From Prosapia bicincta (lineage: Eukaryota; Arthropoda; Insecta; Hemiptera; Cercopidae), in the NCBI GenBank assembly GCA_036971475.1, contig JBAIZL010000001.1, positions 77,383,271 through 77,447,270 on the forward strand: 64,000 bases of DNA. The letters run 5' to 3'. Both the position numbers and the translations under genes were made by a program. The notes below the pieces were generated by a model that saw nothing but the letters and a program-made list of their open reading frames with translations, searched no databases and was not told the origin of the DNA. This document shows positions 51,928 through 63,000 of this stretch, piece by piece (position 1 is the first letter of the stretch; each line of letters starts with the position of its first letter).

Positions 51928-52646
51928 GAAAACTATTTATTTATTTATACATACTTTCACAAGAAATGATGTAACATTTCAAGTGTCAATTAGCAAAGTA
52001 AATTTTAACTGATAACAAGAAAATCTGTTAGATGGATGAGCTTGCATTTTTTCACTAGCATATCTATTTGAAGAGGTACGTTAGTAAGGGTTAAAAGCAA
52101 GTCATTAGCAGCATCAGGTTTGTTCCTATATTTTGTTTTTATTGCAAAAAGCGCTGGAAATAATTTTTCACACAAGTAAGTGCTTGAAAGAGGAAAGTAT
52201 AATCGAAGAGCTGCCTGTGATACACTTTTAAGTGTTTTATCCAAAATGAAGACGTGCCATTGTGGCACTGTTGCCACATTGAACGGCAAACATTAGTTTC
52301 TATTACTATTTTCAAACTGTCATGTTGATTTAATTTAAAGTTTACAAAATATGCACAACCTTTACTTATATTTCTTTTGTAAATGCATGCACTTCATTTA
52401 AATCTTCTGAACATCATGGTCAATAAAATTTCCTATGTAAAAAATCTGATGTGTAAATTTAGTTCATATTTTAATAAATTGTGTATTTAAATTTTAACTA
52501 AATGAGAATTTGTCTTCCAATTATCTATGAGATAATCTATTATCTTATAATAGATATATCTGAGATAAATCTTATTATGAGATTTATCTATTTTCAAACT
52601 GGTATTGGGGGGCGCGCTCTCCAGTTTGGGACCCTATGCGCTAGAG
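51779..52646 (-). mobile_element. hAT transposon relic with perfect 8-bp target duplication
   Basis: CGCTAGAG occurs at 51779-51786 and 52639-52646. Between them the element (51787-52638, 852 bp) begins CAGTGGTTCCCAAA and ends TTTGGGACCCTATG, which are inverted with three mismatches in 14. An 8-bp duplication and a CAG-type TIR with TTCCCAAA are hAT hallmarks. The ends continue as ACCACGCCC and GGGGGGCGCG, typical of Zaphod/ZBED-like hATs. It keeps only the 3' part of the transposase, plus a (TA)n tract at 51895-51927. Confidence 0.92.
52005..52289 (-). pseudogene. hAT transposase C-terminal dimerisation domain
   Basis: 94 codons from a chance start. The hATC dimerisation domain is recognisable: WHVFILDKTLKSVSQAALRL, then the hallmark TYLCEKLFPALFAIKTKYRN, then DAANDLLLTLTNV, with a lysine-rich tail. 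This domain closes hAT transposases of the Zaphod/ZBED5 type and the last catalytic Glu lies upstream of it. The BED finger and DDE core are missing, so this is an internal-deletion relic. The coding strand is opposite to the neighbouring host exon. Confidence 0.88.
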
Positions 52647-52833
52647 CGTCAGACGGGGCGGGGAAGCGGTGATTGCCTTCTTCACGTTGTCGGACTGTAG
52701 GTACCCTTATTAAATCATAAAATGGTGTCATATCTTGGATACCTGTAGAGTTTCTGTTGCCTGGAGTCGCAACTTGCCGCCACTGCAGACTGCAGTGCCG
52801 CTGACCGCAGATCAGTTTATACGTTTTTTAAAA

Positions 52834-52977
52834 ATGAGTTTTTCAGCATTTGAAGCGGAGCAATTAATAAATATTGTAGCAAAACATCCAGTACTTTACA
52901 ACACATGACAAGCTGATTACCGTGATAACCTGCTGAAAGAAAATGTATGAAAAAGCATAGGAAAGGGGAAAAAGAAC
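52834..52977 (+). pseudogene. MADF-domain protein remnant of PIF/Harbinger
   Basis: ATG at 52834 opens MSFSAFEAEQLINIVAKH, continuing PVLYNT, then TGA at 52906, and in the same frame QADYRDNLLKENV, TGA where the family has Trp, and KSIGKGKKN. The pattern LI-x-x-V-x-x-x-PVLY-(x)n-DYRD-(x)n-W-x-x-I is the MADF domain, a DNA-binding fold related to Myb/SANT. In PIF/Harbinger elements it is encoded beside the transposase and helps bind the element. Two in-frame stops and the foldback just downstream at 52979 kill it. Confidence 0.7.
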
Positions 52978-52978
52978 C

Positions 52979-53222
52979 CGAATATATAATTTTTACTTAC
53001 TAAATAGTAAAAAATAATTTCCATTAAAGAAAACATAATTTATCATAAGCTTATCCCCACAAAATTTTGAAGTCAGCGCTATTTTCTTTGACTCTTATTT
53101 AACACACTAAACGTGACAAATAAAAGGGATTTACATGGTGTTTGTTTGGAGCGCCGACTCCAAAATTTTGTGGGAAATAAGTTTATTTTTAACTTTTTAG
53201 TAAGTAAAAATTATATATTCGT
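52979..53222. repeat. foldback (inverted repeat) nested in the Harbinger relic
   Basis: GAATATATAATTTTTACTTA at 52979 onward is inverted at about 53202-53222. Further in, CCACAAAATTTTG near 53056 is inverted as CAAAATTTTGTGG near 53161, and the arms close with GTCAGCGCT and AGCGCCGAC. The arms are about 70 bp of matching sequence, with about 25 bp extra in the left arm. The loop is about 75 bp. It looks like a small MITE inserted in the MADF remnant. Confidence 0.75.
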
Positions 53223-53434
53223 ATTTGTTTTAAGAGTAGGTTCTGTTTCTTTCTGAACAATTATATAACATAATATAATTTATAAACCTACTTTAAAGTT
53301 AGCTACAATATTTATTCTGGACTTATTGCATTCTTTGCAGGTTTTGGTTTGATTTCGTCATAAATAAACGTAAATACAAAATCAAACTGTCTTATTTACA
53401 CTACAATACCTTCTAAATATTTCCTCATAGGTCG

Positions 53435-53584
53435 TTAAATAATTTTAATTAGCACTGAATGACGTCCTTCGCGTAGTTTGTTTTGTAATAAAGGCGTGAT
53501 AGCATTTCTTTTCTTTCTAGTATATAATAACAATAAATCATCTTCTTCCTTTATAAAAATGCACAAAACTTTATTGGTAGACAT
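53435..53584 (-). pseudogene. PIF/Harbinger transposase N-terminal remnant
   Basis: 50-codon frame ending in TAA, starting MSTNKVLCIFIKEEDD, then LLLLYTRKKRNAI, then TPLLQNKLREGRHSVLIKII. Harbinger transposases typically open with an acidic and Leu-rich helix, a run of Arg/Lys, then an HPL...R...G.FH.L-type segment before the DDE core. The order and spacing fit; the HPL is degraded to TPL. The catalytic domain is absent. Its orientation, opposite to the MADF remnant, supports one divergent element. Similarity is by eye only. Confidence 0.6.
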
Positions 53585-53733
53585 ATTGCCTCCTCCAATA
53601 CTTTAAAGCGACTGCAAGAGCAATCTGTCGTGATCAACATTGATAAACCGTAGACGGCAGCGACACTTACATCTGCGGTTGCATCCTGTAGTTGCAGTCT
53701 GCCGCTGCGGTCACTGTCGGAATCACCTTAACC

Positions 53734-54081
53734 TTCATGCTCTAACACGTCTATTTAATCGTATATATGTGCCGTATAAAAATATTTTATCTTTAAATAC
53801 GTGATAACGTATGATTTCGTAGAACAGCTGATTTTATGTTACTGAGTTTTCTCAAAAAGTCACTTTTCCCATTACTGGTTTAAACCCCCATTGAAGAAAA
53901 CTCCTGGATACGACACAGTATAGAAGAGTGCATGCAATTTATTATTATTGACCTTTACAATTTTAAAATACAGTGAAATAAAGAGAAAACAACGTAATTA
54001 ACATTTAATAAATTGGTAGTAAACTTATGAAGGAATTTCCAGTGGCTGAGAACCTAATTTGAGGTTATTTAGTGGCAAACC
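53734..54081. other. unassigned
   Basis: AT-rich flank between the Harbinger relic and the mariner-like MITE. Nothing recognised. Confidence 0.4.
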
Positions 54082-54340
54082 TACAGTGCGTGAGATTTAA
54101 CGGTGTCCCTCGTTCTGCTCTAGCATTTGACTACTAGCCTAACTGAAAACATTATACAATACATATATCGTCTCTCTCGTAATCGCGTTTCTTTACAGAA
54201 GCAGAGCAACACATTTAAAGATCATGTCTACATCAAACTATTACATGTTTTCTGAAGTGTTGGGTTTTGACCCCGTACTGCAGCCCAGTCCAGCCTAGCT
54301 ATCTCAAGGTCAGAGACACGGTTAAACCTCACGCACTGTA
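54082..54340. mobile_element. mariner-like MITE with TA duplication
   Basis: The element (54084-54338, 255 bp) begins CAGTGCGTGAG and ends CTCACGCACTG, flanked on both sides by TA. The inverted repeat extends about 24 bp, to GTTTAAC and GGTGTC, with two mismatches. The interior is non-coding. TA target and short size indicate a Tc1/mariner-superfamily non-autonomous element. Confidence 0.85.
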
Positions 54341-55446
54341 CAACTATGAAGCTAATTGTGTTCAAGTTCCTCTATAGGATCATCATCACACGTACTATCA
54401 ACACAAATATATAATAGCATTTATTTAGTTGAAATTATTTAAAAATAAAAAAATCTAAAGACTAAGTAATACAATCTATAGTATTAAAACATGCCTTAAG
54501 AACTTGCCTCTTGGTGTTTTATAAAAATATTTGTAACTCTTCTGGCAATAAAATAACTGCTCGAAATTTGCTTAGGAAGGTGAGAAACTAAACTTTTTAT
54601 TTGATGTAATACTGTAGCACCAGCTCATCTAACATAAAAGTGACATATTTACACCTAATCATTTATATCCAGAATACAAAGTCACTTTTCCATATTACTA
54701 TAATTACATTATGCTTTAAAAAAATCTTTCTTTCTTCGGGTTTTTTAAAGTCCCTTCTGGTCAAAGTCCCTGGGGCTCCTCTCTAGATATTTCTTGGTGA
54801 CCTTTCTTGGACGAAAATAGTCCAACCCATTTCTACTGCCTTTATACTTTTCACCAAATTAAATTAATCTAAAACTCAAGTGATCGGTAACATGTAGAGA
54901 CATGATGCATCTGTTGTACGTCGATATGTTGTTACGTGGGACGTACGAGGGATGGTGGGAGGAGAGAGATAGATAGAGATAGACAGACAGGCAGACAGAG
55001 TGAGACTGGATCAACAGATAATGATTGACACCTCCTTTACAATCGTGTCTCGTCAGCAAATCGGCAAATGTTAGGAAAGTATCATATGTCAGCTTTTTGC
55101 ATAGTATATAGTAGATAAGGTTCATAGACTTACGCATGAAACCTCGGTAAATCCCTACCGTTTATTGTGTTTTCCCGGAAAATACGCCCTTTTTTATAGT
55201 CACTAGTAAAAGGTCTTTATAAAATATCCTGTTAAACTATTTATTTAAAATGAACTGTGGTTAAATAATAATAATAATATATAATATTAGATTATATCAT
55301 TTTCATGTGAGCTTCTAGTTTTTACTAAAACTCTTGTAAATATTTTACAACTTGCCTATAGTAGCACTTTGTGGGCAGTAACTGAAACTGTAAAATAAAC
55401 ACTAATATAGTGCTGTATATAAAACATATAGTGTTATTTGATGTAA
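54341..55446. other. unassigned; GATA/GACA microsatellite
   Basis: No supported gene. A GATA/GACA-rich tract lies at 54963-55000. The minus-strand frame at 54859-55137 reads through that tract and shows no domain. Confidence 0.4.
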
Positions 55447-55625
55447 AAATGGGCCACATCTCAACACACTAGAACAATATGAAATTTAGACACACAAAAA
55501 CACAAAGTACAAACATATTAAACGAACAAACACAATACAAATCACACATACTCTTTGATACTATCGAAACCCTACCTTTAAAACCGTCTTCGCTTGACCC
55601 AACATCTCCAAGCAGAAGACACTGA
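55447..55625 (+). pseudogene. Penelope-like element C-terminal tail (copy 2)
   Basis: Starts abruptly at the codons for GPHLNTLEQYEI, so the endonuclease core itself is missing. It then continues with NEQTQYKSH, PSSLDPTSPSRRH and a TGA at 55623-55625. A small deletion gives a TAG after EI and shifts the frame. It is about 90% identical by eye to copies 1 and 3 over the shared part. The 3' tail follows directly (to about 55725), with the hammerhead-like CTGATGA...GATC...GATCGAAA at 55622-55651 intact. A very short 5'-truncated insertion. Confidence 0.85.
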
Positions 55626-55725
55626 TGAAGATCGGCACATAGCGATCGAAAACGTTCGGTCTCAAGTAAGTTTTAACAAATTTACTAAATTTAAAGTTCG
55701 GATAGTCATAAAATATTGTTTAAGT

Positions 55726-57336
55726 GATTACTAATATATTGTTGATATTATCAATAGTGAAAAGTAATCCTTTAATATAAGATCGATTATTTATGTTCAG
55801 TTTGTAGCATTGTTTAGTGTTGATCCTCAGAAAATAATGAAATGAAGAAACGCTTTTATCAATTAAGTTACATATGTGGTTAGGTCCTGTTATAGGCAGC
55901 CTCCTCAGTGGCTTAACGCAATTTTTGTATTATAGCAGTTAAAAGTAAAAACTAGGGAAATAGTTATTAGTTTCAATGGTTGCCGCGGGAGAGCAGCACT
56001 CAGCAGTGGACCATTTATAAACAACTGATTGCCACAAACCTGAAATTCTCGGTTCCTTTAAAAAAATCAAGTTAAGAAGAGTCATATAGTGAGAGTCGAA
56101 CTAAAAGATGACATAAAGGTACCAGACAAGGGAAGCCTGTTTAGCTGGTGATTGCGGGGACAACTTCCGATCGGTCTGACGCTTCTCAAGGAAACCAGCG
56201 AACACCAGAGGTAACCTTAGTCAGTATATAGACCACACCACCAGGCAAATATTTTAAATCTTTTAAATTTATACATTTATATTAGTATCCACACCGTCCA
56301 CGGTCCGTGGAAGGTTAATAGTTAAAATTCGTTTTAAAGGGGGATATTCTAAATTCAATTTCGAGGAACAATAACCTCGTTATTTGATCCTCCTACAGTG
56401 GTGTGTATTAGTGATAATACAGGTATATTATCCCTGTAGAGGACAAGGGGCAATGCCCCCTCCAAACAGTCAAACTTTACGCTAAAATTCTCAGATAAAG
56501 TTGCATTTTTTAAAGCATATTTAAAAATTTACAATTTACTTGTGAATAGGAGATGATTGTTTAAAGTGTTTAACTTCACAATATTTCATCACATTATAAT
56601 ATTATTGTGATAAATAAACGCCACGCCTCTCCTTGAAAGAAAATAAAATTTGATTTTGTAAGGTAAGCTGACTACTTTGTTATAATATGACATTCGTGTT
56701 GGATGACCAAGGAAAATGGAGATCGCTTATTCCCTTCAGCAACCGATTAGTTTACGCTAGGTAACGTTATTTATTTTATAACTAAAACTAATATTTTTTG
56801 TCTATTGTTACGTCTGTAGCAAATACATTTATAAATGCACTCGTTGGTAAATATCAAAGACATCGATTAATATTTTATATATTGCTAAATATCTTAGATA
56901 TTGATAAACGTTCTAGTTGTTAGTAAATCTCATTATTTTTATTTGTTTTAAAACAAATCCCTGATCAACATTAGTGTTAAATCGGACACTACTAGACAAT
57001 ATGAGTTAGATTTTTAAAATACGTCCCTTTCGTTATTCTCAAGTACACCGTCATTAGTTACTTATCCCCGAGACTGAGTCACCCCTCACCGTCGGTTAGA
57101 TATCGATCGCAACCCCTAAAGTTGTGAAGGGTGGAAACGGTGCTTGTGTCATTGCATTCCGGGTTGAGGCAAGACGTGAGTCATGCGTGTGAATCGATAT
57201 GTGGAATGTTGCTTTAGTCATCCAAGGAAGCCAAGGTAGGAGGCACCTTCCGGACAGTACGCAAGCTTACGCATTTGCGTTACTTTGTGTGCTGGCTTCC
57301 TTTTTTAAAAAAATATATTTTTAATATTTTCAAAAC
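55726..57336. other. unassigned
   Basis: 1.6 kb without a recognisable gene or repeat. The stretch around 57060-57300 is less AT-rich than average but no frame there is long or family-like. Confidence 0.4.
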
Positions 57337-57472
57337 CTTGTAATGGTTAAGACCTTAATTTGTAATGGTTAAGACCTTATTTTGTAATGGTTAAGACCTT
57401 ATTTTGTAATGGTTAAGACTTTATTTTGTAAAGGTTAAGACCTTATTTTGTAAAGGTTAAGACCTTATTTAA
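57337..57472. repeat. 22-bp minisatellite, six units
   Basis: TGTAATGGTTAAGACCTTA recurs at 22-bp spacing (TAATGG or TAAAGG at 57341, 57363, 57385, 57407, 57429, 57451). The last two units share the TAAAGG variant. Confidence 0.95.
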
Positions 57473-57762
57473 ACGTTTTTAGTATTTTCAACTATTTAAA
57501 GTTAATATCTTATTTGAGGTAATGTGTGATGCAAGTAGCAAAGACAACTCAGGGAAGCAACCTTAGCCACGCAAGCTGACTTCTATAATATCAGACCCAG
57601 TCTGGGATGTAGGTGGGCCTCATATGGGGGAAGTAAGTGTACTTTAGGGTGGAAGTATTAGGTACGCATTAAGTAATAAAAATTTAACAAAAATATTACT
57701 TTGACATTTCAGTATATTTTTCCAGCATAAATTATCTCGACAAGAAGCTAAGCTGCGGTAAG

Positions 57763-58020
57763 TGTCAAAAAAAAGACAAGAAAGACAGTACCGCTACTGC
57801 GCAGGTCGTAGAATAATGTGTTTTCGTCTTATTTATTTTGTATAGTACTGTAGTGATTTATCACAAAGAAATCTGATTACTCTCCAAACATCCTTTATAC
57901 CTTACACTATTAGGCCAACTACTAATCACCTAGCCTGTGCCTATCTCGGATAACAGACGAAGAAATCATAAAAAAAATATATCGCCGAATTTGACATTGA
58001 AATCTGTTAGTGAAATGAAT
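57763..58020 (-). repeat. left arm of a Tigger-derived inverted repeat
   Basis: This 258-bp stretch is the reverse complement of 58931-59188, about 88-90% identical by eye and almost gap-free. Anchors are GAAAGACAG, AGAATAATGTGTT, CACAAAGAAATCTGATTACT and CTGTTAGTGAAATGAAT. Since the right arm belongs to a Tigger copy, the left arm is a second, oppositely oriented fragment of the same family. Spacer 910 bp. Confidence 0.9.
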
Positions 58021-58481
58021 CCATTGTAGGACGCTGCTACAGTTAAGCTGATCTCAGCGATTTAATGTTTATAAGTAACTTTGTAAATACTGTACTCGTA
58101 TATGTATTAATGTTTTTAATGAATACAAAGAACCTTGTGGGGATGATGTAACATCCTTCATTGGACGTACCACAACGTCCCCTGGGAAAAGGTTTTCGTT
58201 AATACTTCACCAAATACTGTTCTTCTCCATTTTTTTTTTTGTTTTCACAACTGGTACTTAAAATACATTTTAAACTAAATCGTGTGTTGCTAATTGTAGT
58301 TCAAGTTATCTTACTAAGTTGATAACTTTTATAACAAAATCCATCTCAACTGGACGCTTTGTACATAAGTTACTCATATTTTATAATCATATTTTATTGT
58401 ACAGTGATCCCTCGCCATTCGTGGGGGTTAAGTTCCTCGAACTGCGCAGGCAGACAGACAGACACACAAACGTACGCGCAT

Positions 58482-58482
<1 letters not shown>

Positions 58483-58553
<71 letters not shown>

Positions 58554-58598
58554 ACACACACACACACACACACAGACACACACACACACACACACACA
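58483..58598. repeat. (CA)n microsatellite in Tigger copy B
   Basis: About 115 bp of CA with two CAGACA interruptions. It occupies the same position in the element as the 900-bp tract of copy A. Frames open on both strands here are artefacts of the tract. Confidence 0.97.
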
Positions 58599-58930
58599 CT
58601 TATTTATTATTTGTTTACGTTTTCCTTCAATCCGAAAACTCGAAAATTTATTATATATTGGCGCTCACTCGCCAGCCACAAGTATTATTTATTGTAAAAG
58701 ACTATCCACTAAATTTTGAAATACCTAAGTTTAGATAAATAATTTTTTAAACACTATTAATTTGACTTTTAAAAAAACCTATTTATTTGGTTGCGATATT
58801 TTTCTATTTCTTTACACGCATCTTTATATGGCATGACGATAGTGCTTCATCCAGCTCTGGATTAAATTGTAATTCCCATTCTAAAGAGATATCAGTTTTA
58901 GTAACGGCGCAGTCAACTGTTTCCCTAAAG

Positions 58931-59188
58931 ATTCATTTCACTAACAGATTTTAAAGTCAAATTAGGCGATATATTTTTTTTTATGATCTCTTCGTTTGTT
59001 ATCCAAGATAGGCACAGGTTAGGTAATAAGTAGTAAGCCTATTAGTGCACAGTATAATGGATGTTTGGAGAGTAATCAGATTTCTTTGTGATAAATAACT
59101 ACAGTACTGTACAAAATAAATAAGACGAGAACACATTATTCTACAACCTTCACAGTAGCGGTTCTGTCTTTCGTGTCTTTTTTTTCAA
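58931..59188 (+). repeat. right arm of the Tigger-derived inverted repeat
   Basis: Inverted partner of 57763-58020; it forms the 3' part of Tigger copy B. Transcripts crossing both arms could fold into a long hairpin. Confidence 0.9.
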
Positions 59189-59454
59189 GACGATACATAT
59201 TAATAGCGGGATATCCTGTAATTTTGCCCAGGGGATTTAGCGAGTGTTTACTGAAGTGTAAAATAGTGATCTGATTTATTAAGGAATTTTGAGTTTATAA
59301 AATTTCGTGTGTGCTGGTACGTTTGAGTTACGTTCCAGTATTTTAGAATTTTAAACACTATTTATCTTTATTGACGTCCCTATATATCATTTGAAATGTT
59401 AATAGAATTGTTAAACAGATAGGGAAATCAAACATATCACAATACCATACATAA

Positions 59455-59947
59455 ACAGAACATAAAATAGCTCACAAATTTCAAAAATCAGGATACAAAA
59501 TAGCATACAAAACTAATAACAATTTACAATACAAAATACACGACACCAACAACAAAGATAAACTACAAGCATCAGGTCTATACAAATTAAACTGCAACAA
59601 GTGCAACAAATTCTACATTGGGCAAACAGGTCGCAGCTTCAAACAAAGAGTCGAGAAATACAAACAGAACACAAACTCAGCATTTTACAATGACATAAAA
59701 GAAGCAGGACACAAATACGAGTACACAAACATTTACCATAACCTAGAAATCTTACACACCAACAAAAAAGGACCACATCTCAACACACTAGAACACATAT
59801 GAAATTTACAAACACATAAAACGCAAAGTAAAAACATATTAAACAAACAAACCCAATACAAATCACAGATACTCTTTGATACTATCGAAAACCTGCCTTT
59901 AAAACCATCACCGCTTGACCCAACATCTCCAAGTAGAAGACACTAAT
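59455..59947 (+). pseudogene. Penelope-like element, GIY-YIG endonuclease end (copy 3)
   Basis: The most complete PLE copy here. Reading: AHKFQKSGYKIAYKTNNNL (linker typical of PLEs just before the endonuclease), then GLYKLNCNKCNKFYIGQTGR, then SFKQRVEKY. GLY and YIG are the two halves of the GIY-YIG motif. The arginine following the motif (GRSFKQR) is present, with a CxxC knuckle between the halves. The first frame ends at TGA 59800-59802, because two extra bases (GAACACATAT versus GAACAATAT) shift the frame inside the LNTLE region. The remainder runs to TAA at 59945. The hammerhead-like structure is lost by deletion at 59949-59960. Shared tail continues to about 60085. The reverse transcriptase is absent. 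Confidence 0.87.
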
Positions 59948-60089
59948 GAATATGACGATCGAAAACGTTGTCTCAGTAAGATTTTACAAATTTACAAAAT
60001 TTATATTTCCGATAGTCATAAACTAATGTTGAAGAGATTAATAAGTTTCACCGAACGTAATTCCCTACAAAATTCAAGGGATTGAATTG

Positions 60090-63000
60090 TGTTTAAAATG
60101 TATTTTTAGCAATAAACGTGAAAACGAAAAAAATTGGGGAAACCGGTGTGTGGTAAAATATTACCGAATTTTCAAGCTTAACATATTTAAAAACCAAAAA
60201 GAGAAAGAAACTAACTTAGTAGACGCCTTGTGTCTATATTTATCAAGGTTGTAACCAGATATAAGAACTTTGCATGAAGAAACTATCTCATCTACCCATT
60301 AATTTTGCAGTTGTCAGCTGTAAATTTTCGTTGTATAAAACTGTTCTTGAAGAATAATATTAAACTGTCGTAGTCTGAAAATTAATTATCTTTTCCCTGT
60401 TTTATAAAATTAGTTTGCCTCTTTTTGATGTGGCCTGAAGTTAAATGTGTCCAAGTACTTCTGCGACTTGCGTGTTTTGATTTACGGCCTCAGCGGATCT
60501 CCTTTAGATCAGTGTTCCAACTACAGAGCCCTCAAGGACTAACGGGCGTGTTTTAAGACTAAGTTCCTAGACTGAGGGTCCGACCCTTAGTGTTAAGTCA
60601 ATCGAGAGTAGATAAAGTTCCTATTTTATTGCCTGCACCTTACCTATCATGTGGGGTATATAAGTAGGGAGTACCTGGCCGTCCGTAAGGTTCTACCCAT
60701 CCCGAGTAGTTCTGGAAAAGTCGAAGAAACAGTAGTGTCTGGTTGGAGGCTCATCTCGTCTGGTTGAATGGTCACTAGTCCAGGCCTTAAAAATCTTAGA
60801 CTGTCACTATGGGTCGTGTCTCCAAGCCCTCCCCACTCATCTCGGGCCTAACGCTAGTCATTTGGTAGGGAGTCACGAGTTTGAAGTGGGATTCTTGGTC
60901 GTGGGTTCATATTCGTGGGATACTAAATTTTCCCCAACATTAGCATCTATCTTTGGTTTTTTCGGCGAAGAGGTTAAGTCTTTCGTCTACATTTTTCATT
61001 TTCACTATCTTTTTCGTCCCAAACGTTTTATAAATACAGTAGCTAATGTCACAATTGTACATCCATGCCTAAGTTTATCAAACAACGTTACGCTGAACTT
61101 TGTAATTTCAAATAGAAACCTAAGTTGTTAGAAAAGATGAAGCCCTCTTCCTTTAGGGGTACTACCTTAGGGGTACCTTTAGGGCTACCTTAAGCATGGT
61201 TCTCGTTGTCTGCTCCGTCCAAGGACGTTTAACGCCTGTTTCCCTCACAGGAAATCATAGCAACCATCATTGGTTTTAATTTTTGAAAATATTAATTTTG
61301 AGAGATAAATTATTTTGCTGCAATATTGATTATATAATCACAAAATTAAATCCCACTATAGTTTAATGGATTACTATGCTCGAGTTACAGCTATTATAAA
61401 ATATTTTTGTTGTGAACTATTTAAAAGCTTCTAGGTTTAACAGTCCTCATTCGACGAACTCGTATGAGGGCATGTGCAAGCCGTTATCGTTGGTTGATAA
61501 GATAACTTCGGAGGAGGGGACAACCTTACATGGAAGGCAAGCCGGCAGGTTTGGACGCTTACCTGCGAGTTTATTTTGTTCAAGGGAACGAATGGATATA
61601 ACTGAAAGCATGTTTATTTTGTTGTTTTATCCTGGTAAATAAATAGTGACATTCTCCTGGGGGCTTAAATAAACCCCTCCAATAAAAATAAGGTTCCTGT
61701 TCAAAAAAATTAAAGGTAAAATATCTGGGAGACACGTCATACTAGCATTAGAATATAGCCGAAAATAATTTTACTGGAATCGCATTTGAAGAAATAGTTT
61801 AATGAATTTGAATTGAAGGTTCGTGGCCGGCCGCAATTTGAAACTAGTATATTTTGATTAAACTCTCAAGTGGAAGCAACTTGAGCAAACAAGCTACAGC
61901 CAAGTTCCCCTACGCTTTTATTTGTGTCACGATTATTTTCAGATGAATTCATATCTAAGCTTAAAGATTTTAAGGCGTATTGCTAATTTAACCGTTGACT
62001 GACCACGGCTCCCAGTTATCTCGATGTATATGCGGGTGCTTGCCGTGTATATTTATCTGTTCCTGTTACTAGGTGTATAATATTTGATATAGGGAGGGGC
62101 TTTACTCTATTCTTCCAAAAATTTAAAACAATATTTCACTTGATTTTTTAGAAAATGTTTTTTACTAGAATAATATTACAAAAATTCATATTAACTCAAG
62201 TGAATAATAACTATAATTTATCAGACTCACGTTTATGGGATACAATTTTTAATTTTTTTAAAATTCGTATTATGAAATTAAAATATTATTTTTAACGCTT
62301 GTCGGTTTTTAATATTGCCATTAAAAATTCTTCCTTATATATATATTAATATACCAATAATTTTATTTGCCTTTAATAAACATTTATTAAAATATTTAAT
62401 AAAAATGATCAATTTTGTTTATTTCGAGATGGGCCTGAGGTCCCTCGTCTCTGGCTACTGTAGTAGGTATACATCCTGGAACATTCGCGGTTGTAAGGAG
62501 ACAGTTGTTAAATAAAGGCGTAGGAAAAAGTATGAGGGAAATTACTGGAAAGAAAGTGAATGTTGCTGTTCCACCAGGGAAGCTTAACTTCTCTCACCAA
62601 GTCCGATTATTCGGTCACTGGCAAGAAAAAACATATTGTCTGTTACTACTAATTTGTTAAATTTTGCCTTGACTATATCGTAAGCCAATTGGCAGTCTCA
62701 TAGGGACGTCCCCAGTCGTTATGTTACTATAACGGAGCCAAACATAACAAACTTTCTTTTGGCCATACTGATGTTATCTCGAAGACAACGGTAGGAGCTC
62801 ACAGATTTTTGCATGTGCCAATAATGAAACTATACAACGGAACCTGGTGATTGCAATCTGTGCGCATGTCGATGCTTCCGGTCAGCTGACACCAATCAAC
62901 ATCCTCCTCATTTATATGAGGATAGCGTGCTAAGAACTATGCAAGAATAAAACTTTCGTCGCCTTCTAATGTAAGATACCTTCCTCCAGGCTCCGGCGCT

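Larger units (their letters stand above)
52745..53733. mobile_element. PIF/Harbinger relic with MADF and transposase remnants
   Basis: Two divergent remnants, a MADF domain on the plus strand and a Harbinger transposase N-terminus on the minus strand, lie between similar GC-rich ends. Left end: CCGCCACTGCAGACTGCAG near 52777, then CCGCAGATCAG. Right end, read inverted: CCGCAGCGGCAGACTGCA near 53716, then CCGCAGATG. PIF/Harbinger elements carry exactly this pair, a DDE transposase and a Myb/SANT/MADF-type DNA-binding protein. Most of the transposase is gone. The exact termini and a TWA duplication could not be fixed. A foldback is inserted near the end of the MADF part. Confidence 0.7.
58402..59188. 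mobile_element. Tigger/pogo-type element, copy B (internally deleted)
   Basis: CAGTGATCCCTCGCC at 58402, preceded by TA, is a good Tigger/pogo terminal repeat. After it come (CA)n at 58483-58598, then TCCGAAAACTCGAAAATT, GATAGTGCTTCATCCAGCTC and GGATGTTTGGAGAGTAATC, all shared in order with 49370-50130. The part coding the KDRLTVLL block is deleted here. The right terminal repeat is missing: similarity to copy A stops around 59140, but similarity to the inverted arm goes on to 59188. No coding capacity. Confidence 0.75.

Noticed and set aside
58319..58738. Open frames on both strands through (CA)n at 58.5 kb
   Set aside because: Dinucleotide repeats have no stops in these frames; the region is a Tigger relic.
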